Below are positions 46,511 to 58,478 of a stretch of DNA of 64,000 nt, in pieces. This DNA is from Limnanthes douglasii subsp. nivea. Taxonomy: Eukaryota > Streptophyta > Magnoliopsida > Brassicales > Limnanthaceae. Position 1 is the first letter of the stretch. Every line of letters starts with the position of its first letter. The notes beneath the pieces were generated by a model, which was not told the DNA's origin, did not search any database, and saw only the letters and a list, made by a program, of their open reading frames with translations. The stretch spans positions 138,145,473-138,209,472 of the forward strand of contig JAUPFV010000004.1 in NCBI GenBank assembly GCA_036936605.1, read 5' to 3'. A program made the position numbers and the translations under genes.

Positions 46511-46969
46511 TATGTGGTTTGGATTCTTAATATGGCAAGTTGTTTGAATGAATACTTTATACAATACTTTTAAAATTTATCACTACTATCGGTAAACTGA
46601 CCCCACCGACCTATTTAACAAAAGAACTCATTAACATATGAGGATATGTGAAAGGTTGATAAGGTCTAACTAACTTAGACTAATGATAATTCAGAGATAG
46701 GTCTATAAGTAGTTTATTTATTCATTATCCATTGAACATATATTTTATAAAGAATTGATTATCGGTACTGGGGGAAATTATGAAATATGATCCGACTCAA
46801 ATTAGAAAATTGATAAAAAAAAGTTCACAATAAAATATTATGAAGTGAGAAAAACATAAGAGCTCATCATAGAAATTGATCTAATATATTATACTCTTAA
46901 AGCCCATAAGTTCAACCTTCCAAAGTACAACCTTATAAATTTTATCTTTATGTATCCTCGATTAATTCA

Positions 46970-47880
46970 ATACTTCTCTTACTACTCTAAAATGATATTA
47001 TATCACCTACTAGTCTACTATCCATACAACTTTACTAACTATAATTTAATATCCATCTTTTTTTAATACCCTAAATATCGTTAGTTATTATATAATTTTT
47101 TTATTAATTTATCAAACACATTTTTATTCTCTTTCTATTTTTTGTATTCTCTCTTTTATCTATTTTTGACGATTAATATAGTACTCTAAACCTTGAAGTT
47201 GATCCATTGGTAAATGCATTATATTTCTTGTTTTGGTGCAACCATATTTACTACTAGACTACCTCTATTTATAATTTCCAAATGGGTATATACCAAAGTT
47301 ACACGATATATAAATGAATGAATTTTGGATTGAGTTTGAATCAATGAGTTATGTTTATTTTTATTTTTTCATTTTTCTTCTCTTAGACTCCGTTTGATTA
47401 GTTAGATTTTTATTGTATGGTTTTTTTTAACTAGGGTTTTCAATTTTATAGGTTTCTTTGAATCAATTGTTGATTTTGGAATACAAATTTAGTACAAGGT
47501 TGTCAGATAAGTAAGAGAATTTTATGTTTGTTATATTTTAATTCGGCTATTTAGGTTTTCTTCAATCAATTGTTAATTTTGAGTAAAACAAAACAATAAT
47601 TATTGCACAAAGATTATGATCTAAACGTGAATCGTGAATATATATATATATATGAAACGTTCCTGAATGTTTTTATAAAATGCAAATTGCAAATGTTTTT
47701 TACCTAAAACAAGTAACTTAATTCACAATTCGTATTGAGAAATTTGTTTATAATCTTAATTTGTGATTCTCAATTAGCAAAAATTAAATTATCCTTGATT
47801 TGTGATTCACATTTAGGAAACAAATACGCTTAATTTGCGATTCACATTTAGAAATTATGAATTAAAGCTTAAAAATTCAA
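46970..47880. repeat. Duplicated AT-rich unit, second copy
   Basis: The empty-site version of 44640-46510. 46616-46990 to its left resembles family R. Confidence 0.8.
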
Positions 47881-50800
47881 AAAATATTGTTCATGACTCT
47901 AGTAGTTAGTTCACTTGAAAAAACAAAAGCAATGATATTTTTATATTATTTTTTCAAACTGTATTTTGAAAGATACCAACTTTTAAAAAATTGATAAAAA
48001 AGATACACATAAAAAAATTTTGTATATGTAAATGAGTATATAAGATATTACACATACTCTGAATATATATTAGTAAGTTGAATTTTTTTACCAAATAGTA
48101 ATCAAATGTATTTTTGGTTGATTATTCGCAACCGATCCTAAAATTAAATCTAAAAGTTAATAATTAAAAAAAATTAATAAGATAAATTGAAATTTAAATA
48201 AAATATTGAATCTTATGTAGTGAATTTAATTTTATGATTTATAACTAATTTAATATTACATAATGATTATTTTTTTTGTTGATTCTATTGTGAATACTTC
48301 TAATGAATAACTATATCTTTAGGAAATTGTGAGTAATTTGGAACCATCCATAAATCAATAAATTTCCTTAACTATGGAATCTTTGGAAATTTATAAATTA
48401 TTCTAAATCCGAGAATTGTTCATCTTTAAAACCTTTTATAAAACAACTAAGTTTGATTTTTATTAGTTAGATACAAATAAGAAAAGCTGTAACAATTTAA
48501 GTAGCGAAACTTGAGTGTAAACATTTCACCGTCTTGTTAAACATTTCAAGTAAAAATTAAGATCTCTAAACCAACTAGATTTTATTATTTTACCATTAAT
48601 GAATCATCTTATATATTTTTTTTATATGTTATTCTTTTTTTATCATGTTACACAAACATAAAATTGAATTAAGTTCAACCTCATCATTCTTAATTGTTAT
48701 CATATTCAAATATAATCTATTCAAAATAAACTCTGAAAAAATTCAAGGCCTTAAGTATAGATAACGAAAAATCAAATTCGAAAGAAAAAAAAAGTTAAAA
48801 AAACTTACGAACATGGTATTGACAAACAAAATTACATGTTTAGATAATATTTTTCCATTAAATAAAAATAAACCTTATAGGTTTTCTTTGGTTTCTGGTT
48901 CATATTCTACCCGATTAGTCGAAATTCGTTCGATATTTTTTTATTATAGGATTCTATCTTATGTGGGCTAAGTCATTGAACATCTTTAGGCATATTATTC
49001 GCCCCACATGACAAAATCAATTAATATATTTAATAATATAATTATTCCTCATTGGGACAAAAAATGTTGCACTTGTTAACAACTAATTCTGCCTTATTAA
49101 GAGAAATTCTAATTTTATGGGGTTAATTAGTTGTAATTTTATAAATGTGTATATTTTTGTTATTGTTCTCATTTGTTTTAGTTTGTAGGAAATTTGGAAA
49201 AAAAATCAATACTTTGCGTAAACCATTATTTAATAAGAAATCAAGAATTTACAAGAAACTGCAATCATTATGGAATTAAGTCTCTTATAAGATTACTTGT
49301 GTGTCTTCAATATTCATCCATATTTTAGTATATTGGATATTAAATAATGGATATAATGATTGTGAAAAATATTGAGATATGTGTTAAGTAGAAGCTTGTG
49401 TGATGATGGAAACACAAAAATACTCATAAAGTTTTGTTTGCTTGCGAGAAGTTTGAACAATATAGAAAGATGAATAAAATTGAGAAAATATTTATGATCC
49501 AAATTATCTTTCCAACTTTGGACCTATATCCTATTAGCTTATGATCTTGGTATTTGGTTTTTTTTTGCAAAAAATACAGTCACATATCCACGATTTTCCG
49601 GCCGAATTATTTATGCATGATGACAACAGTCCACCTCCTTTCCCTGCTGATTATGAAACCAAATTCATTGTAAATTTATTAAACTCTTTAAAAAATAGCA
49701 AGTTTTCCATTTCAAAGGAAGAATTAGTTTTCATAATGTAGAATTAATTTCGCTCTCATTGAGCGTAATATTTTGCGTTCGTCGACAACCAATTCCATCC
49801 CCTGAGGTGAAATATGTTGTCACCCAACAATAATACTTAGCATTATCTATTATAATTAGTTGATTCAAAACTAAAATTCATTATTATGATTGTTCTCAAA
49901 CTATATTTTTTAAAAATTAAAAATTAAAAATCAATTGTTAAACAACTAATTATGGAACAAAACACTTATGGAACAAAACATAGCTTAAATAGAATGTATA
50001 GTCAACTACATAAGTAATACATAAGTTAAACTTAGAGTCAAATACAAAAATACAAATACATAACTAAATTTGAAAGACATGATACATAAGCAAAACGTCA
50101 AATACATTAGATAATATCAAATACATTAGAATATAGCATTGATATGTCAATTAATACATGTCTATTAACTTTCATGTATCTCATAACGAATCATTTTATT
50201 TTTGGAGTGACATATTCGTAAATATTTCATTATAGTCCTCAACTCTTGTATATACTCTTTACAAGATATGTAGACTTAGTTATAATCATTTTATTTTTGG
50301 AGTGACATATTCGTAAATATTTCATTATACTCCTCAACTCGTGTATATACTCTTCACAAAATATGTAGACTTAGTTATAATGCTCCCATCGTATGGATTT
50401 TCAATTGTACACTTGAAGCTACTATTATATACCAAATGATTCCGCCCAATTGTCATAGTTTGGAGATGTAGTACTAATGTCTATACCTCTTTGAAATGAC
50501 GGTAAAATAATAAAATAAGTATTCGAAAATAAAATATAAAGACAAAAATTGGTGAAAAAACATTCAAAATAAAAATTTAAAAATAAAATAAAAGACAATT
50601 TAAGGATTATGATCTTATAGTAGAACAAAAAAACTAACTATCTCAAACCAACGAAATTAGATTTAAAAAGTAAGGTTTTTTTGGAAAAAATCTATAAATA
50701 AAAATCAAATATGCAACAAACAACCTCTAAGATCGATAATTGACAGTATAACATTAAATCCAAGATCGTTTGCTGATTAATGGTAAAAAGTAAGAATTAT

Positions 50801-51000
50801 GTTGATAAGTATATAATGTGTGTTATAAAAAATTATTAGTTTTAAAAACATTAAGTGGTGTTGTTTAAGGCTCAAATATAATTGCTTTATATAACATATT
50901 AATATAAAAGTTATTAAAAGGAAATAATAAGTATTACAAGCTACAAGTATTTTTTTGTAAATATTTAGTTAGGGTTTTTGTCACTGATATATATTTATTT
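47880..51000. other. AT-rich spacer with no firm gene
   Basis: No recognisable gene. The frame 49541-49741 (AELFMHDDNSPPPFPADYET inside) is the only stretch with protein-like composition; I do not recognise it and would treat it as a possible exon fragment at best. Confidence 0.4.
50189..50378. repeat. 95-bp tandem duplication (two units)
   Basis: aatcattttatttttggagt begins at 50189 and again at 50284; the two units differ at only a few positions. Confidence 0.9.
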
Positions 51001-51790
51001 TGTTAGGTGCGACCAAAGTCCCACATCTCACATCGGTTAAACATGGGAAGAAAGATCAGTATATAAGTTAAGAATACATCTCCATTAGTGTGAGGCCTTT
51101 TGGAAGTGGACCAAAAGCAAAGCCGTGCGGGCCAGTGGGCCCAAAGCGGAAAATTCCTACTTATATACAAAAGCGGAATATACCAACCCATGGGTTGTGA
51201 TGATGTGGGTGAAATTCTCAGGATGCCGAACATCTTGCCAGGAGCCATACTCAAGGTGGCTTGATCAAGGAGCGGCACAGTGTCATCTGATAGTGAGCAG
51301 ATAGATCCGCCCTAAAGCTCTAGAGTTCAGGTTTCTCTCTACCTACACTAGAGTAGGCACTAGAGTTCAGGTTTCTCTCTACCTACACTAGAGTAGGAAG
51401 ATGGAAGTCAATTGCAGATAGATCCGCCCTAAAGCTCTAGAGTTCAGGTTTCTCTCTACCTACACTAGAGTAGGCAGATGGAAGTCAATTGAGAGGAGGC
51501 TAGAGGCTAGAGTGGTACTTTGTTCGAGAGGAGGATTGTTAGGTGCGACCAAAGTCCCACATCGGTTAAACATGGGAAGAAATATCAGTATATAAGTTAA
51601 GAATACATCTCCATTAGTGTGTGGGAAGAAATATCAGTATATAAGTTAAGAATACATCTCCATTAGTGTGAGGCCTTTTGGAAGTTGACCAAAAACAAAG
51701 TCGTACGGGTTAGTGGGCCCAAAGTAGACAATATCACAGAAACTGAAGGATTCTTACTCATATACAAAAGCGAAATATACTGACCCAATA
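51001..51790 (+). mobile_element. TRIM-like element with two LTRs
   Basis: LTR 1 runs from TGTTAGGTGCGACC at 51001 to about 51190. LTR 2 starts with the same bases at 51537 and runs to about 51787. A purine-rich GAGAGGAGGA lies directly before LTR 2. The LTRs contain agtcccacat, a tatataagt motif and aggccttttggaagt, a wording shared by many small plant LTR elements. LTR 2 carries an internal tandem duplication of about 50 bp (gaagaaatatcagtatataa). The interior has a roughly 40-bp piece (ctagagttcaggtttctctc) repeated three times. No coding capacity. Confidence 0.8.
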
Positions 51791-51844
51791 TTCAGCAATA
51801 TTAACAACCTTAATTCTCTTTTAAGAGACACTATATATTTTTTG

Positions 51845-51847
<3 letters not shown>

Positions 51848-51903
<56 letters not shown>
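51848..51903. repeat. (AT)n microsatellite
   Basis: About 55 bp of uninterrupted alternating AT. Confidence 0.97.
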
Positions 51904-51905
<2 letters not shown>

Positions 51906-52629
51906 GAACCAAAACTAATAATATGAGGAAAAAACATAAAAACAAGATAAAAGAATAATTAATATTTTCTACATAACTTAAAGTAAATAAATAAATCAGA
52001 GGTAGGAATGTTAAATTGAGAAGTTGTGAGTGTTAATAAATTTTTGAAGAAAATGAAGATAAGGGATTTAACAAATTTATCTTTTATATTTAGTTTTTTT
52101 TATGATAAAATGACATGTTACCACCTACAGGATTTAAAATATGAGTGTTTTGACACATGATTATGGTTATAGCATAAACTAAAGTTTTTGTTTAGAATAA
52201 GTCAAATAATTATAATTAAGGCTTTCAGGATTGGTCATATAACGGTCTTCTTTGTGTCCATAATGATTTTTATGTTGAAAATGATTCTTGTATTGATGGT
52301 GATTTTTTTTATAATGATTTTTGTGTCCGTAGTGATTCATTATTATTTTTTAATAGTTAGGCTATTTGGCCCATTAGATCCATTATCTAGAAAACCATTA
52401 TATATTATATATTTAGTCTGCTATAAATTAAATCATAGGTTTATAGAAAATAGAAAACCGAATTCTTTAATCTTCTTTTATCATAGTGAAATTTTTTATG
52501 CTTGCGGGTAAGAATGTCTAAATCTTAAAGTTAAGAATGGAAATAAAAATAAAAATGTTGTGAAGCTAGTAGAATGTCTAAATTGTTCTAATGGTAAGGA
52601 AAATAGCGGTGTAGGAGAGGTAGAGTTTA

Positions 52630-54638
52630 GACTATAGAAACAAAACTTTTGGATACTCGATATTGATGCTACATACCACATGTGTCCATTCAAGCATAGG
52701 TTTTCTACTTAAAAACCAATATAATGAATGATTTATTTGAAGAATAATCATTCGTTGTCTACTGGTGGGATCGGTAATGTCATAATCATAATTTTTAATG
52801 GTGTTATTAGGATTATGACATGTTTGCATATTCTTATGTTAAATATAAATTTAATATCTTTTGGGATGCTATAATCTCGGGGTTACAAGTATAATGTACA
52901 TGATGGTATACTCATTGTGATAAATGACTTGATGGTGTTCATGAAATGAAGTTTCTAAAAATGGTTGTATTTTCATCAAAAAAGTGTTGACGTGAGAAAT
53001 ATTGAAGTAGCATTGTCAGCGATAAGAATCAGTTGTGACATTAAGGCTCAGGTCATATAAGTGAAGGAGGATTGGTTATTTTATGAAATAAAGATTTGTT
53101 GAAACAATATAACGCATAATCTTTGGTATTTTGCAAACATTGTGTGTTCAGAAACCAAACTAGATTATATTCAAAAAGTCAATTATAAAAAAATTAAATA
53201 GACAATGAATTACATTCACTCAGATCTTTAGGGTCCAAACAAAACTTCATCGAAGAGTGAAATCATATACTACATGAGTTTTATCGATGATTATTCAAGG
53301 ATGACATGATGATCGAGAAGCGAACCTAAAAGAAGATCAAATGTCTCAGAATAAATAATGGGTTCGTGAATTCAATGATCTGTGATGTTAAAGGAAGAAT
53401 GCGTCATCGTACTTATACTTATTCTAAAACATCACAACAAAATGATTCGTAAAATAATGCAAAAGACACTTTGTGACAAGGCATGAAATATGATCTTGTA
53501 TTCCGGTAAGGAATTAATTTTTGGGCCGAATCTATCAATACAGTTTCTTACTTGGTGAATCGGTCTCCATCGATAACTATTGATTCTAATAATTCTTTTG
53601 AGATTTGGTCTGGATCGTTGGCTGATTAAAATAAATTGAGGGTGTTTAGTTGTCATGCGGCTGTTAACGTGAGAGATGGTAAACTTGAACCAAAGGAAAA
53701 GAGATGCATATTTTTAGGATACACTATTGGAGTGACTTATATATATCATGGTATATTGCTTCTAATTTTTTAGGTTTTATCATCAATATGAATATGACTT
53801 TTGATTAGTCTACTTTGCTAGTCAGTCAAAACGATGTTAGGGAAACGGTATAACCCGTATGGGTTGCGAGTAACAGGTGAAACTTGAAGTATAATCAATT
53901 AATAGTAGGTATGAAAATTCGAATGGTTCTGAGGTGGATCAATGATCAAGAGGTGAAACCTTAATATCATATGATGGTGACGATGATGTACCTCAACTAG
54001 AACAACAACCTTATAACATAGCATTAGACAAAGTAAGAAGAGATTTTAGAACACCAAAAAGATAAGCAACCCTAATTTTACATGCTATGTCAGTTAAAGA
54101 ATAAGTTAAGATGTAGGTACTAAGTAACTACATGAAATTTAGAGCGATTTCAGAAGCAGATCAGTGGAATGAGGGTTACGAGGAGATTGAATATCTTCAT
54201 AAATTCGTGGAAGCTTGTTGATTTTCCTAAAAGGTGGAATATAGTAAGATGCAAATGGTATTTCAAAAAAATAAGATAACCCAAGGAATGAGGTACCTCA
54301 ATTAGAAGAAATGTTGGTTTTTAACGATTTTATTCAAATAGAAGTAATCAACTTCAATGAAGTGTTTTCTCTAGTTGTGAAACACAGTTCAATTTTGGTG
54401 TTGTTAACCATAGTAAATTTTCAAGTCTTAGAGCTTGAGTAGTTAAATTTGAAAAATGCGTTCCTACATAGTGAATTGGAGGAATAAACTTACATGAGAT
54501 AACTAGAGGGATTTATCAAACCTAGAATGGAGGAAAAATTTTATGGTAAAAAAATTTATGAGTTAAAATAATCACCTAAGTAATGGTACAAACAATTTGA
54601 TACATTCATAGTGTAAAAAAGGTTCATAATAAGTCCAT
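52630..54638 (+). pseudogene. pol: Copia pol, protease to RT first part
   Basis: In broken frames: WILDIDATYHMCP (normally LDSGATSHMC, so the active site is damaged) near 52650; integrase YIHSDL-GPNKTSS and SFIDDYSRM near 53210-53310; YLVNRSPS and LRVFSCHAAVN near 53550-53660; RT start QWNEGYEEIE near 54165; then LKNAFLHSELEE and KIYELK near 54460-54570. Confidence 0.75.
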
Positions 54639-56284
54639 GGGAATTGCTAAAAAAACGGCCAAAACTACTCCGTGAAGTCGCATGTTTCTGATTTTCAATA
54701 TTTACAAAAATGCCACTAGGCAAAAAACCCAAAAAACCCTTTGAAGTCTAAATATTTACAAGTCATGCCATTTTAGAGAACCAAACTACTCCATGAAGTT
54801 GCAAACATAATTTCAAACTTCATCTTCTCCAAACCTACTAAAAATAGAAATTTAACAAGCAACAAAACCCATTTTTTAAAAAAATTCAAAACCTTTACAA
54901 CATGATTTTCTTTTAGCAATTCCCCCAAATAATTTCATATAAAACCCATATGCATTCTATTTGTATATACCTGCATATTAATAGTCGTTAAGTTCTGTGA
55001 AAATTATTTTTTTATTTCATATCATAGTGGGCGATAAACTCACAATTGAATAGTTTTAGTTTTTTAAGTAAGGAAAAGTTTCAGAGGAGATATATTAGTA
55101 ATTTGAAGCAGTAACAAACAACATCTTCAAATTAAAATGGGTAATTAAGGGTTTTTAATCTTGGACACAGAGAAAACCTACACCTCTCCTTCTGAAGTGG
55201 TTAGAAAGTAACCTTCACATTTAACAACAGGATTTCGAACAGGTTACAAGATCAAAACCCTCGATTTTGTGTTCTTCGTCATTCGATGACGTCGATCCAG
55301 TGTTCTTCGTCAATCGAAATGGCGAAATGTTTCATGCATACGCCATCTCATGGCGTAATAGGCATATCTCACGCCATGAGTTGGCGTATAAATGAACCAA
55401 TTCGTCATTTCGACTGGCGAAGAACACTGTATCGACGTCCATGAATGGCGAAGAACACAATTATTACTCCATACGAAACACTGCTGTTCAGGGTTTAGGT
55501 CTGTGACTCGGTTCGAAATGCTGTTGTTAAAAGGTTGGATTTGGTCTGTGTGGAAGAGGTGACTGCGTCGAAGGTTCGAGTTTTTTTACTGTTTCAGGGA
55601 TGTTGGTGGGGTTGTTCGTGGACGAGGGTTTTGTTTATTAATTATTTAGATTTTTTATATAGTTTTAATTTATGAAAAAAGCAATTGTCAAAAGCATTTT
55701 TACCTTTTCTTCTCCAGTGTGCCGATTAAAAAAAGCTTCAAATCTATGGTGCCTCGCCGGAGAGTTCTCTTACAGGTCATAATCCTCGTCGGGGTTGGAA
55801 AAATGAAGCTCGCTGAAAATCTATATCTTCCTGACTTCATGGATGTCGTTGTCCTCATATGTCAAGTGGGTGTGAATGCTATATATCTTCGAATCTAATT
55901 AATTGTTTTGTATTCCCACCCACTTCTGTAAAAAAGAAATTTCAGGAGGTTTGAAACTCGTCTGTTTTGATTATAAAAGAAATTAGTTTTTATTCATTAT
56001 ATTAGATTCCCGATTTAGATTTTTGTTATTTATTAGTTTAGTTTTAGTTTAGGTTTTCAATTTAGGTTTTTGAAAATTGAACATTTTTTAGAGTTTTTAG
56101 AGAGAAGGGAGAGAAAATGTGAGAAAAAATTCGAAATTATGATAACTTTGCGGAGTAATTGTTTCTATTTATGAGGTGTTGTGAAGGGTAAAATTGTCTA
56201 AAAAAATAACTTTACGGAGTAATTTTTAAAATCGAAAACATGCGACTTCACGGAGTAAAAACGGCTTCTTTTTTAGCAATTCCC
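54639..56284. mobile_element. Non-autonomous Mutator-like element (MULE), 1646 bp
   Basis: The ends are inverted: GGGAATTGCTAAAAAA...CTCCGTGAAGTCGCATGTTT at left matches the reverse complement of the right end. The flanking duplication is 9 bp, TAAGTCCAT at 54630-54638 and 56285-56293, the Mutator signature. No transposase frame is present. It contains a large fold-back (55268-55459) and a 50-codon frame at 55746-55898 (MVPRRRVLL...) that I do not recognise and that may be a captured fragment. Confidence 0.93.
55268..55459. repeat. Long inverted repeat (fold-back) inside the MULE
   Basis: Arms of about 90 bp face each other around a centre near 55362. The left arm starts tgtgttcttcgtcattcg, the right arm ends gaatggcgaagaacaca. 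The arms differ at a modest number of sites. Each arm also contains a direct repeat of tgttcttcgtca. RNA from either strand could form a long hairpin. Confidence 0.9.
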
Positions 56285-57250
56285 TAAGTCCATATGACGT
56301 TTATATGTACCATCAGAACATGTCAGACGATTCCTATATATACTTATTGTTGTATGTAGATGATATGCTTAATTTAACTTGTAGCATGTCACACATTTTC
56401 AAAATAAAAAAGCAGGTTAGTATCTAGTTTGCGATAAAAAATCTGGACAAGGTAAACACAATTCTAACGATAGAGATTACCGGGGACAAAAGGGATTACA
56501 GTTGTCTTATAGAATATTACATCGAGAATGAGTTGCAATGATTCAACATGTTTTAATGCAAATAAAGTTAACGTCATGTTTGCCATTCATTTTAAGTTTT
56601 TTTTACAACAGGATCGGCTAAAGACGATGCTGAGTTAGAACATATATCGAAGGTTATATATTCAAGTGCACTTGGCATTATCATGGATGATATGGTGTGC
56701 ACACGTAATATTTCACATGTGGTTAGTGTGTTAAATATGTACATAGGATTCCCTAGGAAATAACATGCCATGTAATGAAATGGATAATTCGGTATCTTAA
56801 GAATATTGCAAGTGTTGGTTTAATTTTCTACGAGACTGATATTAGTGGATTGGTGAACGATGTTGGATCAATTGGTGCTTTTGTTGATTCCGATTTTGTG
56901 GGGGCATTAATATAAGAATATATGTGGCCGATATGTGTTTAATCTATTTAGGAGTGCGATCAGTTAGAAATCAAAATTGCAACCTACTATAACGTTTTCT
57001 ACAACATAAGCCGAATACATGGCTATAAAATGGAAGCAATATTTGGTGCAAATTTGGCTTAAACTGAACTACCATAAAATTATTTTGTGATAGTCAAAAC
57101 ATTATAAAACTTACATGGAAATAGATGCACCACGAGCATACAAAATACATAAATTTTAGGTATCACTTTATTTGTGATATAATATCCAATAGAATTGCTA
57201 ATATGAAAAAATAATCTACAACGAGAATCCAGCAAAAATAATAACCAAGG
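56285..57250 (+). pseudogene. pol: Copia pol, RT second part and RNase H
   Basis: This resumes after the MULE with YIYLLLYVDDMLNL (catalytic YVDD), then SALGIIMDDMVCTRNISHVV near 56670, and a decayed RNase H with LFCDSQNIIKLTWK near 57085. Stops are frequent. Confidence 0.75.
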
Positions 57251-57889
57251 TAGTATCAGTCATGAAGTTTATGGACCGTCTAAACTCGGTTGGCGTTCGC
57301 AGCATAAGTGAATGTTTTTGGAGCCATTTGGTGAATCAAATGAAGAGAAGTTTCTTTGTTGATAGTGAAGAAAAAAATTCGTTTCAAGAGAAGAATTTGC
57401 TGAAAATGAGTGGAATAGTCCTGAAGCTTTTAGGATTGGTCATATAATAATTCATTTTATGTCCATGGTAATTATTGTATTGAAAATGATTTTTGTGTAC
57501 ATTGTGGCTCGTGTGTTCAAAGTGATTTGTGTATCAATAACAATTCTTCTATTACTATTACTATTAGATAATCGGATTATTAAGCCTATCATGTTCATTA
57601 TTTGGAATCTAGAAAACCATTATATGTTATTTGTCTCTTATAATAGACTTTTTGGATGTATGAACGAAAATACTAGAACCTATAACATCCTTTTATTATA
57701 ATAAATCTCTTTATTCTAATAGATAACTATAACAAACTCTATATTTCAAATCAATAACCAAACTCTTTTGGTGTTTATAATAAAACTTAACTCTTTCTAA
57801 AATTCTTTATTTTAACCTCGTCCGTAGACATAAACATCTTAACTCTTTCTAAAATTATTTATTCTAACCTCATCCGTACATGTAAACAT

Positions 57890-58478
57890 TATTGTCAAAC
57901 TGAATAGAATGGTATACACATTATTTTCAAGAGAAAAATATCCGTAAATACCCACTAAACTACCTAATTACCAACTAGTACCCAAAATTAGGATAATGTC
58001 ACTTAGTACCTCCACCTAAAATTTGTACAAAAATACCCCCAACTATATATACCCATTTTTCTTTTCAAACCCATTTCCCCTTCTAAGACCCCATAAACCC
58101 ACAAAACACACCTTATTTTTTAAGAAACCAGAAACAAACTGTTCGACTTCCCTCTTTACACCGGAAATCCCTAAACTCCTCCAACCAAAATTCTCTCGTT
58201 CTTCACCGATTCTCGATCGTCCACCGTCGTCTCCTTCTTAAAACAAGGAAGCACGAGCTCTCTGATGAATTGTTGTTTAGTTTTTGTCGGCCGGTAAATA
58301 AAGCACGAGTTACAGTAACCAGATACGTCTCGACTTTCGAAAATATCCTCTTCTTTTTTGCGTTTTTGGTGATTTCCAAGTATATGTTGTTGTTTTTTTT
58401 ACGATTGACGTTGCTTATTTGTACAGAAATCATGCAGCTATGATCGTTAATGGGTATTTTAGTTTATGGGTTTATCTG
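57890..58478. other. Left flank of a minisatellite-bearing repeat
   Basis: 57955-58045 matches 43640-43740. The rest (58050-58270) is C-rich and looks like a leader, but no gene is recognised. Confidence 0.5.

Larger units (their letters stand above)
52150..57720 (+). mobile_element. Decayed Copia element with putative LTRs
   Basis: 52200-52500 and 57410-57700 share gctttcaggattggtcatat / gcttttaggattggtcatat, tgaaaatgatt and tagaaaaccattatat, in the same order, and are taken as LTRs. Exact ends and a primer site were not found. Frames starting at 52188 and 57459 are repeats of the LTR, not genes. The pol between them is split by the Mutator-like element at 54639-56284. Confidence 0.7.

Noticed and set aside
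52188..57701. Hydrophobic frames at 52188-52511 and 57459-57701 as membrane proteins
   Set aside because: The two are copies of one another and sit in the putative LTRs of the Copia element; the hydrophobicity comes from T-rich sequence.
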